From: an uncultured Christensenellaceae bacterium
GTDB lineage: Bacteria > Bacillota > Clostridia > Christensenellales > Borkfalkiaceae
Direction of reading: 5' to 3'
Length of the DNA stretch: 25,256 nt
NCBI GenBank assembly: GCA_910587825.1
Contig: CAJUNJ010000018.1
Location: 1 to 25,256 of the forward strand
The stretch's first letter is position 1. Every line of letters begins with the position of its first letter. The notes beneath the pieces are model-generated. The model made no database searches, was not told the DNA's origin, and saw only the letters and a list, made by a program, of their open reading frames with translations. The position numbers and the translations under genes are program-made. Shown here piece after piece: positions 16,918 through 24,169 of this stretch.

Positions 16918-17504
16918 TTTTTTGTAAAACTCCTGCGGTGGACGGGGCATAGTCCGCACTTTTTTATACCTTCGATATGTAAAGCCGTACCGTAGCCCTT
17001 GTTTTTTTCAAAGCCGTAATCGGGATATATGCGGGCGTATTCTTCCATTAAAGCGTCCCTGTATACCTTTGCGACAATCGAAGCCGCGCCTATGGAATAA
17101 CTCAGCCCGTCACCTTTTATTATGCTTTTCTGCGGACAATCAATATCCAAAGTCATATTGCCGTCCGTAATAACGTAATCGGGGCGCATTTTAAGACTTT
17201 CGACGGCGTTTTTCATACAAAGCCTTGTGGCTTGAAGTATGTTTATTTTGTCGATAATCTGCGGTTCGATAAGGCATATGCTGTAAGATACGGCTTTTTC
17301 AAGTATCTTTTGCGACAAACTTTTCCGTGATTTTGCCGAAAGTTTTTTGCTGTCGTCCACCCCGTCTATTATATCGTCCGTCGGCATAATTACGGCGGCG
17401 CACACGACTGGTCCCGCTAGGGGACCCCTGCCCACTTCGTCCACCCCGCAAACAGCCGAATAGCCCTGCGAAATAAGCTGTTTTTCGTAAAAAAGCTTGT
17501 CCAT
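16902..17504 (-). CDS. rnhB: Ribonuclease HII
   Basis: A 200-residue endonuclease that removes RNA from RNA-DNA hybrids and excises single ribonucleotides. The signature CGVDEVGRGPLAGPVVCAAV puts the catalytic acidic pair at D22 and E23. A further family aspartate is in YVITDGNM, and SIIKGDGLSYSIGAASIVAKVYRD is conserved. The ATG overlaps the rbgA stop codon (TGATG), so translation is coupled. Length and ends are normal. Confidence 0.97.
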   Translation of the reverse strand: MDKLFYEKQLISQGYSAVCGVDEVGRGPLAGPVVCAAVIMPTDDIIDGVDDSKKLSAKSRKSLSQKILEKAVSYSICLIEPQIIDKINILQATRLCMKNAVESLKMRPDYVITDGNMTLDIDCPQKSIIKGDGLSYSIGAASIVAKVYRDALMEEYARIYPDYGFEKNKGYGTALHIEGIKKCGLCPVHRRSFTKKWQNF

Positions 17505-18349
17505 CAGAACTTCAACCCCGACATATCCGCGGACGAATCAAGTGTTATCCTGCCCAACCTGCCCTTTCTGAAATCGTCAATGACGGCGCGTTCGCCGCGT
17601 TCGTAATCGTATTCGCCCCCGCGAAGCACAAAGCCACGCCTTGCACAGACGCAGTCAAGCATTTCAAGCTTGCTTCCGCCCGTTATGCCGTAACGCTCCT
17701 GCAAGCGTTTGGGGTATTTTTGATAAAGTTCGTCAAGAAGTTCAAGCGCAACGTCGTCAAGGTCGAGAATGTCGTCGTTTATGCTTCCGACAAACGCCAG
17801 CCTGCGTGCGAAAGTCTGGTTTTCGAACGCGGGAGGCATAGTGCCCGGGGTATCGAGAAGCTCGAAGCCGTCAAGGCGTATCCACTGCTTACCGCGGGTT
17901 ACGCCCGCCTTATCTCCCGTCACCGTCCTGCGCGCGCCCGCCAGCAGATTTATAACCGTGCTTTTGCCCGTGTTGGGTACGCCGACCACCATAAAGCGGA
18001 AAACCTTGCTGTATCCCTTTTCAAGACTTTTCCGACGCTTGTCCGCAACAAGCGCGTTGATTGCCGAAATAATTTCCCTGCGCGACGACGAGTTGACCGC
18101 GTTTATTTTGACGGCGTTTTCGCCGATAAGCCTGAGAAGATTGTCGGCGCGTTCGTCGGCAAGGTCGCCCTTGTTGAAGACGTAAAGCACAGGCTTAGAA
18201 CCCGACATTTTAAGAAGTTTGGGGTTGAACGACGACGCGGGACAGCGCGCGTCGAGGACGTATATTATTCCGTCGGCAAGAGGAACGGACTGTTCCATCA
18301 TCCGCATCGCCTTGGTCATATGACCGGGGAACCACTGTATGTGTTTCAT
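17504..18349 (-). CDS. rbgA: Ribosome biogenesis GTPase RbgA (YlqF)
   Basis: A 281-residue circularly permuted GTPase needed for late 50S assembly. The order of motifs shows the permutation: G4 NKGD (59-62) comes first, then G1 GVPNTGKS (123-130), then G3 DTPG (166-169). The N-terminal IQWFPGHMTKAMR is typical of the family. The C-terminal helical domain includes AVIDDFRKGRLGRITLD. The ATG overlaps the trmD stop (ATGA). Neighbours trmD, rimM and rpsP are also ribosome-related. Confidence 0.97.
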   Translation of the reverse strand: MKHIQWFPGHMTKAMRMMEQSVPLADGIIYVLDARCPASSFNPKLLKMSGSKPVLYVFNKGDLADERADNLLRLIGENAVKINAVNSSSRREIISAINALVADKRRKSLEKGYSKVFRFMVVGVPNTGKSTVINLLAGARRTVTGDKAGVTRGKQWIRLDGFELLDTPGTMPPAFENQTFARRLAFVGSINDDILDLDDVALELLDELYQKYPKRLQERYGITGGSKLEMLDCVCARRGFVLRGGEYDYERGERAVIDDFRKGRLGRITLDSSADMSGLKF

Positions 18350-19020
18350 TTTTCACCGCCTGCCAGATCGGGTCTCAATTTCAGTGTTAAAAGCCTGCTT
18401 TGCTCCCTCCGCCATTTGTCTATTTCGGCGTGATTGCCCGAAAGCAGAACGGGCGGAACGGACACGCCGTCGTACACCGCGGGACGTGTGTACTGCGGAT
18501 ATTCAAGCCCGTTTTCCCCGAAGGTTTCATCCACCAGCGAACGGTCTGAAATTACGCCGTCGACGTAGCGGGCTATACAGTCGCAGACTACCATTGCAGG
18601 TAGTTCGCCGCCCGTCAGAACGTAGTCGCCAATCGAAATTTCTTCGTCGATATACAAATCTATAATGCGCTGGTCGACACCTTCGTAATGCCCGCAAAGC
18701 AAAATAAGGTGTTCGCGGCTTAAAAGCCCGAACGCCTTGTCCTGTGTAAAAGTCGTCCCCTTGGGGGAAAGGTATATGCGGTGCGCCCTGTGGTCGGGGT
18801 CTACGGCTTTTATTGCCGAACCGACGGGCTGGGGCATCATCACCATTCCCGCCCCGCCGCCGAAAGGATAATCGTCGCACTTGTAATGCTTGTTTTCGGC
18901 GTAGTCGCGAATATTGACGACTTCAAGCTGAAATTTTTCCGCGTTGACCGCCCTGCCTATTATACTGCCGTAAAGGGGAGTAAACATTTCGGGGAACAGC
19001 GTAAGTATTGTTACTTTCAA
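18346..19020 (-). CDS. trmD: tRNA (guanine-N1)-methyltransferase, TTG start
   Basis: A 224-residue SPOUT methyltransferase making m1G37 in tRNA, which prevents frameshifting. The start codon is TTG at 19020 (reads MKVTILTLFPEMF), overlapping the rimM stop as TTGA, with AAGGAAG 6 nt upstream. The knot region shows LILLCGHYEGVDQRIID and ISIGDYVLTGGELPAMVV, with the catalytic-type aspartate further on. NKHYKCDDYPFGGGAGMVMMPQP is also characteristic. The weak start and tight overlap suggest expression set by coupling to rimM. Confidence 0.97.
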   Translation of the reverse strand: MKVTILTLFPEMFTPLYGSIIGRAVNAEKFQLEVVNIRDYAENKHYKCDDYPFGGGAGMVMMPQPVGSAIKAVDPDHRAHRIYLSPKGTTFTQDKAFGLLSREHLILLCGHYEGVDQRIIDLYIDEEISIGDYVLTGGELPAMVVCDCIARYVDGVISDRSLVDETFGENGLEYPQYTRPAVYDGVSVPPVLLSGNHAEIDKWRREQSRLLTLKLRPDLAGGEK

Positions 19021-19514
19021 AGGGAAACTTCCTTAAAGCGTTTGTAGTTTACGGTTATGCGCTTTGCCGTAACGTCTATATCCGAAATAACCCCGTCCGC
19101 CGCGGCGAAGGTAATTGTTTTAGCTCCGTCGGAAAGGGTGTATATATCGGTTTTGGCGGGAGTCACTGCGGTTACTTCGCCTATAACGGCGTTATTTTCG
19201 GTTACGACGGCGCAACCGATTAAGTCGGCGATATAGTATCTGCCTTCGGGCAGGGGCGGCAAATCTTCACGTTCGGCGCAAATCTCTTTGCCGCGCAACA
19301 GCTCGGCGCAATTTCTGTCGGCTACGCCTTTAAGCGAAAGATAGGCGTATTCTCCCTGTGCGCGCACCGAAAGGACGGAGTATTCCACTCCGTCTATCGA
19401 TATTTTTTTTATGGGTACAAGGTCTGAGGCGGAGTCTGTCAAAGCTTTTACTTTGATTTCACCGCGTATACCCTGAGGTTTTAAAACGGTTGCAACCGTA
19501 AGCCTGCCGTTCAT
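19017..19514 (-). CDS. rimM: 16S rRNA processing protein RimM
   Basis: A 165-residue 30S maturation factor that binds S19. The N-terminal LTVATVLKPQGIRGEIKVKALTD matches the RimM beta-barrel start. The C-terminal PRC barrel begins near RYYIADLIGCAVVTENNAVIGEV. It begins 8 nt after khpA and only a weak AGG is visible upstream. Its product and TrmD are typically coexpressed, as the overlap here implies. Confidence 0.95.
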   Translation of the reverse strand: MNGRLTVATVLKPQGIRGEIKVKALTDSASDLVPIKKISIDGVEYSVLSVRAQGEYAYLSLKGVADRNCAELLRGKEICAEREDLPPLPEGRYYIADLIGCAVVTENNAVIGEVTAVTPAKTDIYTLSDGAKTITFAAADGVISDIDVTAKRITVNYKRFKEVSL

Positions 19515-19522
19515 AGGACAGC

Positions 19523-19765
19523 TTACGCCTGTTCTTTTTCTTTTATTTCAAGAACGTATTTTTTACCGTCGCGGGGTGCGGAAGCCTTTACAAGCGTACG
19601 CAAAGCCTTGGCGATTTTGCCCTGTTTGCCGATGACTTTGCCCATATCGGAGTCGGCAAGAAGGACGGTTATTTCTATAACCTCTTCCTTTTCTTCGACT
19701 TTGTATTCGACTTCGTCTTTCTTTTCGGCAAAGTGACCGACGACGTATTTGACTAAATCTAACAT
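19523..19765 (-). CDS. khpA: KH-domain RNA-binding protein KhpA
   Basis: An 80-residue type II KH-domain protein (YlqC family). The RNA-binding loop is IGKQG within GKVIGKQGKIAKALR (residues 42-56). In streptococci KhpA acts with KhpB (Jag) in RNA binding and cell elongation control. The position between rpsP and rimM is the conserved one. B. subtilis has ylqD after it; that gene is absent here. Confidence 0.95.
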   Translation of the reverse strand: MLDLVKYVVGHFAEKKDEVEYKVEEKEEVIEITVLLADSDMGKVIGKQGKIAKALRTLVKASAPRDGKKYVLEIKEKEQA

Positions 19766-19942
19766 AATTTAACTCCGTAAATCAACATAAGAAGAAAATG
19801 CTGAAAATTCGTGAACATACTATAAAACTTCGGAAAAGCAAGCAGAGCGAGGAGCGCGGGCATTTACAATGGGAGCATACACAAAAGTATGTGACCTAAG
19901 TAAAGCGGTGCGCGACGCCGCAATGCGATGCTTAGACGAAGT
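19766..19942. other. rpsP-khpA spacer with repeat fragments
   Basis: This 177-nt gap carries no coding frame. It holds the 15-nt motif copy 2, a 6-bp GC-rich hairpin close to it, and a small hairpin built on catac/gtatg near 19880. Around 19805 a half-copy of the AT palindrome flank reads aaaattcgtgaac. No promoter for khpA is evident, so it probably depends on read-through from rpsP. Confidence 0.5.
19924..19938. repeat. 3'-flank motif tgcgaNgcttagacg, copy 2
   Basis: The copy here is tgcgatgcttagacg, located 4 nt beyond the rpsP stop codon, in the same orientation as the other two copies. Confidence 0.75.
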
Positions 19943-20239
19943 TTAGGACTTCTTCTTTTTGTCGTTGGTCTTGGGCGCGCTGAGCTTCTTACTCTGTTCT
20001 ATTGCGCCAACCTTTACGAGATAGCTTTTAACCGTTTCGGTAGGCTGAACGCCCTTCGCAAGCCACGCCTTTGCCTTTTCAACGTCTATGTTGATTTCGG
20101 CGGGGGTTTTAAGGGGGTCTACGTAACCGATTTTATCGATATACTCGCCCGACTGCGCCTTGCGCGAATCGATAACAACTACGCGGTAGAACGGCGACTT
20201 TTTATCGCCCATTCTTGTCAATCTCATTTTAACTGCCAT
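19943..20239 (-). CDS. rpsP: 30S ribosomal protein S16
   Basis: A 98-residue ribosomal protein. The start at 20239 (MAVKMRLTRMGDKKSPFYRVVV) has GGAGAAA upstream and is the family start; the frame open to 20335 runs into repeat DNA and is rejected. VVIDSRKAQSGEYIDKIGYVDPL and WLAKGVQPTETVKSYLVKVG are family blocks. A short lysine-rich tail (KTNDKKKKS) ends it. It follows ffh by 129 nt, a gap filled with repeat elements. Confidence 0.98.
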   Translation of the reverse strand: MAVKMRLTRMGDKKSPFYRVVVIDSRKAQSGEYIDKIGYVDPLKTPAEINIDVEKAKAWLAKGVQPTETVKSYLVKVGAIEQSKKLSAPKTNDKKKKS

Positions 20240-20269
20240 TTTAATTTCTCCTTTATACTTTATTCTCAA

Positions 20270-20292
20270 AAAAATTTGCTTTGCAAATTTTT
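20270..20292. repeat. AT-rich palindromic repeat, copy 2
   Basis: The arms aaaaatttgc and gcaaattttt are the same as at 8478-8500, with loop ttt. It lies about 31 nt ahead of the rpsP start codon. In this transcript it would form a 10-bp hairpin upstream of the ribosome binding site. Confidence 0.75.
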
Positions 20293-20316
20293 CGTAAACT
20301 ATATTATTTTTTCTTT

Positions 20317-20332
20317 GCCGACAAAAACCACG
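20317..20332 (-). repeat. 16-nt repeat, inverted copy of 8373-8388
   Basis: Exact 16-nt reverse complement of the hslV-hslU spacer segment. It lies between the AT palindrome and the 15-nt motif copy 3, so the ffh-rpsP gap is a mosaic of repeat pieces. Confidence 0.7.
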
Positions 20333-20348
20333 CAACGCGACACCGCTA

Positions 20349-20363
20349 TGCGAAGCTTAGACG
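20349..20363. repeat. 3'-flank motif tgcgaNgcttagacg, copy 3
   Basis: The copy here is tgcgaagcttagacg, located 5 nt beyond the ffh stop codon. On the minus strand a small GC-rich stem (cgca/tgcg outer, gcg/cgc inner) and a run of five T follow it, resembling a weak terminator. Confidence 0.75.
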
Positions 20364-20368
20364 ATGTT

Positions 20369-21679
20369 TTAGAATGGTAATCGGCGCTTGCCGCCCTTCA
20401 ACTGCTTCATCAACTGTTTAGTCTGTTCAAACTGCTTTAAAAGCTGGTTTATCTCCTGCACGGACGTTCCCGAACCCGCCGCTATGCGCTTTTTGCGGGA
20501 AGAGTTTATTATCGCAGGTTCCACCCTTTCGCGTTTGGTCATTGAAAGAATAATCGCCTTAGTGCGCTCTATCTTGCTTTCGTCAATGTCGTCGGCTTTG
20601 ATTTTACCGCCCATTCCAGGCATCATCGCAAGCAACGCCTGCGCCCCGCCCATCTTTTTCATACTTTCGAACTGGACGAGATAATCTTCGAGCGTGAAGG
20701 TATTTTCAAGCATTTTTTTCTGCATTGCCTTTGCCTGCTCTTCGGTGACGGCTTCCTGCGCCTTTTCTATTAACGTAAGAACATCGCCCATTCCGAGTAT
20801 TCTCGAAGCCATTCTGTCGGGATAAAAAGGTTCAAGGTCGGTAAGTTTTTCGCCTACGCCTATAAATTTAACGGGTTTGCCCGTAACCGCCTTAATGGAA
20901 AGACACGCGCCGCCGCGGGTGTCGCCGTCGAGTTTGGTCAGAATAACGCCCGTAACTTCAAGCCGTTCGTTAAAGGTCTTGGCTACGTTTACGGCAACCT
21001 GACCCATCATAGAATCGACCGTAAGAAGAATTTCGGCTACGTCTACGGCGCTTTTGATATTTTCAAGCTCCTGCATTAACGCTTCGTCTATTTCAAGCCT
21101 GCCCGCAGTGTCGATAATTACTGTGTCGAAGCCCATAGACTGTGCGTGTTCGACAGCCTGTTTAGCCGTCTTGACGGGGTTTTGCGTACCTTTTTCGAAA
21201 ACTTCCGCCCCTGCGTTTTTGCCGACGACTTTAAGCTGGTTAATGGCGGCGGGACGGTAAACGTCGCAACCGACCAGAAGGGGTTTTTTACCGTTCTTTT
21301 TAAGGTGAACGGCAAGCTTTCCGCACAGCGTCGTCTTGCCCGCGCCCTGTAACCCGCACATCATAATCACCGTGGGGGGCTTGGGGGACACGTTTAATTT
21401 CTGGTTGGAAGAACCCATCAAAGCGATAAGCTCTTCATTGACGATTTTAATTACCTGCTGGGCGGGGTTAAGACTTTTCAAAATCTCCTGCCCGACAGCC
21501 TTTTCCGACACGTCGGCACAAAACTGCTTTGCCACCTTTATATTTACGTCGGCTTCCAAAAGCGCAACGCGCACTTCGCGCATCGCCGTCTTAATTTCAA
21601 GTTCCGTAAGCCGACCGCGTTTGGTAAGTTTGGAAAATATATGATTTAATCTTTCGGATAATGAAGAAAACGCCCCCAT
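20369..21679 (-). CDS. ffh: Signal recognition particle protein Ffh (SRP54)
   Basis: A 436-residue GTPase that binds 4.5S/6S RNA and signal peptides for membrane targeting. The N domain starts MGAFSSLSERLNHIFSKL. The G domain has GLQGAGKTT (109-117), DTAGRLEID and TKLDGDTRGGA. The methionine-rich M domain follows, with MKKMGGAQALLAMMPGMGG and the RNA-binding SMTKRERVEPAIINSSRKKRIAAGSG. GGAGGGGG precedes the ATG. It is slightly short at the C-terminus but complete. It lies 9 nt after ylxM, as in most Firmicutes. Confidence 0.98.
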   Translation of the reverse strand: MGAFSSLSERLNHIFSKLTKRGRLTELEIKTAMREVRVALLEADVNIKVAKQFCADVSEKAVGQEILKSLNPAQQVIKIVNEELIALMGSSNQKLNVSPKPPTVIMMCGLQGAGKTTLCGKLAVHLKKNGKKPLLVGCDVYRPAAINQLKVVGKNAGAEVFEKGTQNPVKTAKQAVEHAQSMGFDTVIIDTAGRLEIDEALMQELENIKSAVDVAEILLTVDSMMGQVAVNVAKTFNERLEVTGVILTKLDGDTRGGACLSIKAVTGKPVKFIGVGEKLTDLEPFYPDRMASRILGMGDVLTLIEKAQEAVTEEQAKAMQKKMLENTFTLEDYLVQFESMKKMGGAQALLAMMPGMGGKIKADDIDESKIERTKAIILSMTKRERVEPAIINSSRKKRIAAGSGTSVQEINQLLKQFEQTKQLMKQLKGGKRRLPF

Positions 21680-21688
21680 ATCCCCCTC

Positions 21689-22141
21689 CTATTCTTCGCC
21701 TGTCTTTGCTCTTCCGTAAACTTCTTTTGTGTAATCTTTTTCAACAAGCTCTCTTGCTTCCGGTTTATTTAACGCAATTTCGGCTTCCGCAAAATAATCT
21801 TTTAAGAGTATTGCTTCAAGCTCGGAAATTTCCTGCAAAAGTCCGGGGTGAGCGGTTTTGAAACTTTCAACCCATCTTGCGGCGGCGGTAAGTTTAAACG
21901 ACTCTTCCAAAGCCGCGACGCGCAGACGTTTGCATATTTTAAGTTTGCTTTCATACTCTTCAAGCTGTTTTTTACAGCCTTTAAGACATTCGGACACCGC
22001 CTGACGGGTAACGTTTTTTTCCGAAGCGATTTCGGAAACGGTTAAATCTTTGTTGAAATACAAGTCGGTTATCTCCTGTTGGGTGGGAGTAAGCAAACCG
22101 TTATAAGTATCCCAAAGTGTAATAAACGAAAATTTATCCAT
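21689..22141 (-). CDS. ylxM: YlxM family helix-turn-helix protein
   Basis: A 150-residue protein whose N-terminal 65 residues fit YlxM: LLTPTQQEITDLYFNKDLTVSEIASEKNVTRQAVSECLKGC is a sigma-factor region 4-like HTH. YlxM proteins are usually about 110 residues, so the C-terminal part from about residue 85 (acidic, helical) is an extension. The family is linked to SRP by gene order and by an activating effect on the SRP GTPases in streptococci. There is no clear ribosome binding site before the ATG; instead a perfect dyad ends 5 nt upstream. It is the first gene of the ribosome/SRP operon. Confidence 0.9.
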   Translation of the reverse strand: MDKFSFITLWDTYNGLLTPTQQEITDLYFNKDLTVSEIASEKNVTRQAVSECLKGCKKQLEEYESKLKICKRLRVAALEESFKLTAAARWVESFKTAHPGLLQEISELEAILLKDYFAEAEIALNKPEARELVEKDYTKEVYGRAKTGEE

Positions 22142-22146
22142 AGCCG

Positions 22147-22168
22147 TGTAAAGCTTAAACGCTTTACA
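22147..22168. promoter_or_regulatory. Perfect 8-bp dyad at the ylxM transcription start
   Basis: Arms tgtaaagc and gctttaca enclose a 6-nt spacer. The dyad begins 2 nt after the -10 element and ends 5 nt before the ylxM ATG, covering the predicted start site. It could be a repressor operator, or a leader hairpin replacing a Shine-Dalgarno region. Confidence 0.6.
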
Positions 22169-22170
22169 TT

Positions 22171-22200
22171 ATATTAAACCTCTCCCCGCGTCTTTGTCAA
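22171..22200 (-). promoter_or_regulatory. SigA-type promoter of the ylxM-ffh operon
   Basis: TTGACA (22200-22195), an 18-nt spacer and TAATAT (22176-22171). Transcription would start near 22164, giving a leader of only about 22 nt. Confidence 0.8.
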
Positions 22201-22301
22201 GCATTTTTGCTTAACATTTACATATATTTTTTAGCGCATATTAACATTAAAATTTATTAATTAACAAACTTTGAGCGGACGGATATAAAAATTATTTTAT
22301 A

Positions 22302-22330
22302 TTGACTATAATCAAGGCTTATGATAATAT
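22302..22330 (+). promoter_or_regulatory. SigA-type promoter of the 76-residue plus-strand gene
   Basis: TTGACT (22302-22307), a 17-nt spacer and TAATAT (22325-22330). The leader runs about 37 nt to the ATG at 22374. It is divergent from the ylxM promoter across an AT-rich stretch with no other gene. Confidence 0.85.
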
Positions 22331-22373
22331 TTTTATATAAGGGTGAAATATCCGCGAAAGGAGATGAGCTGTT

Positions 22374-22604
22374 ATGTCAAAGGAAATAGACGGCGTAATT
22401 TACGATACGCTGACTTCGACGGTAGATAAAAAATTTACTTACGGAACCCCGGGCGACCCGCACGGCTACGAAGAAACTCTTTACGTGACAGGCGACGGAA
22501 GGTACTTTGTATACACTTACGGCGGTTCTCTTTCAAAATACCCCGTGGAAAATATTTTCCCCATAGCGCGGGAAGACCTTAAAAGCTGGGTACTTTCTCA
22601 CTGA
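22374..22604 (+). CDS. Small conserved-type hypothetical protein, 76 residues
   Basis: The only convincing plus-strand gene. AAAGGAGATGAG precedes the ATG. The protein begins MSKEIDGVIYDTLTS and contains GYEETLYVTGDGRYFVYTYGG and SKYPVENIFPIAREDLKSW. I recall short Clostridia proteins with the same plan (an FDGKxYDT-like start, EETLYxTxxGxYF, then a GG turn and an acidic-aromatic end), often on mobile elements and without assigned function. It has no signal peptide, membrane segment or cysteine, and looks like a compact beta-rich soluble protein. Its own promoter and a 16-bp terminator make it a single-gene unit between two minus-strand operons. Confidence 0.9.
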   Translation: MSKEIDGVIYDTLTSTVDKKFTYGTPGDPHGYEETLYVTGDGRYFVYTYGGSLSKYPVENIFPIAREDLKSWVLSH

Positions 22605-22618
22605 TTTAAATTGATTTT

Positions 22619-22655
22619 AAAACGCCTTTGCGGTAAATTACCGCAAAGGCGTTTT
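22619..22655. terminator. Bidirectional terminator
   Basis: A perfect 16-bp stem (22619-22634/22640-22655) with a 5-nt loop lies 14 nt after the 76-residue gene. On the plus strand it runs into ttctttgtattatttttt; on the minus strand into TTTTAAAATC. It serves both this gene and the converging antiporter gene. Confidence 0.9.
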
Positions 22656-22663
22656 TCTTTGTA

Positions 22664-24112
22664 TTATTTTTTCACGTCGGGTTTTGCGTCGAGAGGATGC
22701 CCGACTATTTCGCTTACCGTAGACGTATCGACCGCCGCGCCGCCCACTTCTTCATCGGGCGTTCCGCCGCCTTCGGGAGGTTTTTTCTCCTTGGCGTAAA
22801 GCACTTTCAAAAGTATAGGCGTGAGTATCGATGATAAAAGTATAAGCAAAACCGTCATTATCATAAAGTCCTTGGGCAAGCCCGCGTCAATAGCCGTCTG
22901 CGTGACTATAAGCGCGACTTCGCCGCGAGCCATCATTCCTATACCCGCTATCGCGCTTTCACGCCAGCTGTATTTAAAGCCCTTTGCAACGGCGCCGCAT
23001 CCGATAACTTTACCTATAAGTCCCATAATCACGGCAAGGAAGGCAAGCAGTATTATCATACCGCTCATTCCCTTGAAAGAAATGTTGCTTATGCCTATAT
23101 TCGCAAAGAATACGGGAGCAAACACGGTGTACGTGCTTACTTCTATCTTTTTGTCTGTATATTCGCTTGCGCGGTGTACGGTTGAAAGAACTACGCCCGC
23201 AAGGAATGCGCCCGTAATGTCGGCAACGCCGAAAATTTCTTCTGCAACCCAGCTGTACACAAAGCACACGACAAGCGAGAATATGGGAATACGGTGGGTT
23301 ATCGGCCACTTGGTGTCAAGCCATTTGAACAGTTTGGATATGCCCCAGCCTGCAAGTATTGCAACAGCGAAGAACGCGACTATCATAATAAGCGTTCCCC
23401 ACCACTGCGCCTTGAACCAGTCAAAGCCCGTAAGCTGACTTGCGTTGCCGGATTTTGCAATACCCGTCACGACCGATAAAAGCACGATTCCTATGATATC
23501 GTCGATAATCGCCGCGGATACTATCGTTGTTCCGAGCTTTGTGTTGATTTTACCCAATTCCTTTAAGACGGATACGGTAATAGCAACCGACGTCGCGGTA
23601 AGGATAGTTCCGATAAATATACTGTTGAAAATATTTTCGGTACCAAGCCCGATATTGCCGAAAGGCGAAGGCAGGGAAATGACAAAACCCAATACCAACG
23701 GCACGACCACGCCCGCGCAGGCAATAAGTATTGCCGCAAGTCCGGTGTTTTTAAGTTCTTTAAGATTGGTTTCAAGCCCCGTGGAAAACATAAGAAGCAG
23801 AACGCCTATTTTCGAGAAAATGGCAAGCCCGTCCGTTCCCATAGAGAAAGCTTCGCCTTCCTCGTTGAAACCGTTAAGAAGGAACAGCGCAGTATACTCC
23901 GCCTCGTTGCCCTTGTCAAGCCCGATAAGCGAGAATCCGCAAAGTTCGCCGAAAATCGCGGGACCTACTACTATACCTGCAATGATAAAGCCAAGCACCT
24001 GGGGAAGCCCGATACGCCTGAACAGCAATCCCAACACCTTTGTGAACAGCAGTATTACGGCAAGCACGATGACAAAGTCCAAACCGCTGTCAATGTAAAC
24101 TACTCCTTTCAT
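22664..24112 (-). CDS. CPA2 family (Kef-type) cation:proton antiporter
   Basis: An integral membrane protein of 482 residues from the ATG at 24112 (MKGVVYIDSGLDFVIVL), which has GGAG 6 nt upstream; the frame to 24169 runs through the promoter and is rejected. About a dozen hydrophobic segments are visible. Family landmarks are RRIGLPQVLGFIIAGIVVGP, LLLMFSTGLETNLKEL, TATSVAITVSVLKELG (172-187) and the ion-binding pair D204-D205 in AIIDDIIGIVLLS. MMARGEVALIVTQTAIDAGL matches the late conserved helix. There is no C-terminal TrkA-N/RCK domain; a proline- and acid-rich tail of about 45 residues ends it. Probably exchanges Na+ or K+ for H+; the ion cannot be told from sequence. Confidence 0.93.
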   Translation of the reverse strand: MKGVVYIDSGLDFVIVLAVILLFTKVLGLLFRRIGLPQVLGFIIAGIVVGPAIFGELCGFSLIGLDKGNEAEYTALFLLNGFNEEGEAFSMGTDGLAIFSKIGVLLLMFSTGLETNLKELKNTGLAAILIACAGVVVPLVLGFVISLPSPFGNIGLGTENIFNSIFIGTILTATSVAITVSVLKELGKINTKLGTTIVSAAIIDDIIGIVLLSVVTGIAKSGNASQLTGFDWFKAQWWGTLIMIVAFFAVAILAGWGISKLFKWLDTKWPITHRIPIFSLVVCFVYSWVAEEIFGVADITGAFLAGVVLSTVHRASEYTDKKIEVSTYTVFAPVFFANIGISNISFKGMSGMIILLAFLAVIMGLIGKVIGCGAVAKGFKYSWRESAIAGIGMMARGEVALIVTQTAIDAGLPKDFMIMTVLLILLSSILTPILLKVLYAKEKKPPEGGGTPDEEVGGAAVDTSTVSEIVGHPLDAKPDVKK

Positions 24113-24140
24113 ATATAACTCCAAAATTTTATTCCGACAT

Positions 24141-24169
24141 ATTATATCACAGAATAGTTCAAAGTTCAA
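24141..24169 (-). promoter_or_regulatory. Extended -10 promoter of the antiporter gene
   Basis: TTGAAC (24169-24164), a 17-nt spacer and TATAAT (24146-24141), with TG one base before the -10 (extended -10). It lies about 28 nt ahead of the start codon. Confidence 0.85.

Noticed and set aside
17720..18433. 237-codon plus-strand frame
   Set aside because: It is antisense to rbgA and the end of trmD, both of which are intact and well supported.
20240..20335. 32-residue N-terminal extension of S16
   Set aside because: It covers the AT palindrome and the ribosome binding site of the correct start at 20239.
22821..24098. Two long plus-strand frames (22821-23438 and 23445-24098)
   Set aside because: Both mirror the hydrophobic antiporter gene on the opposite strand; Ile/Ser/Pro-rich translations match no family.
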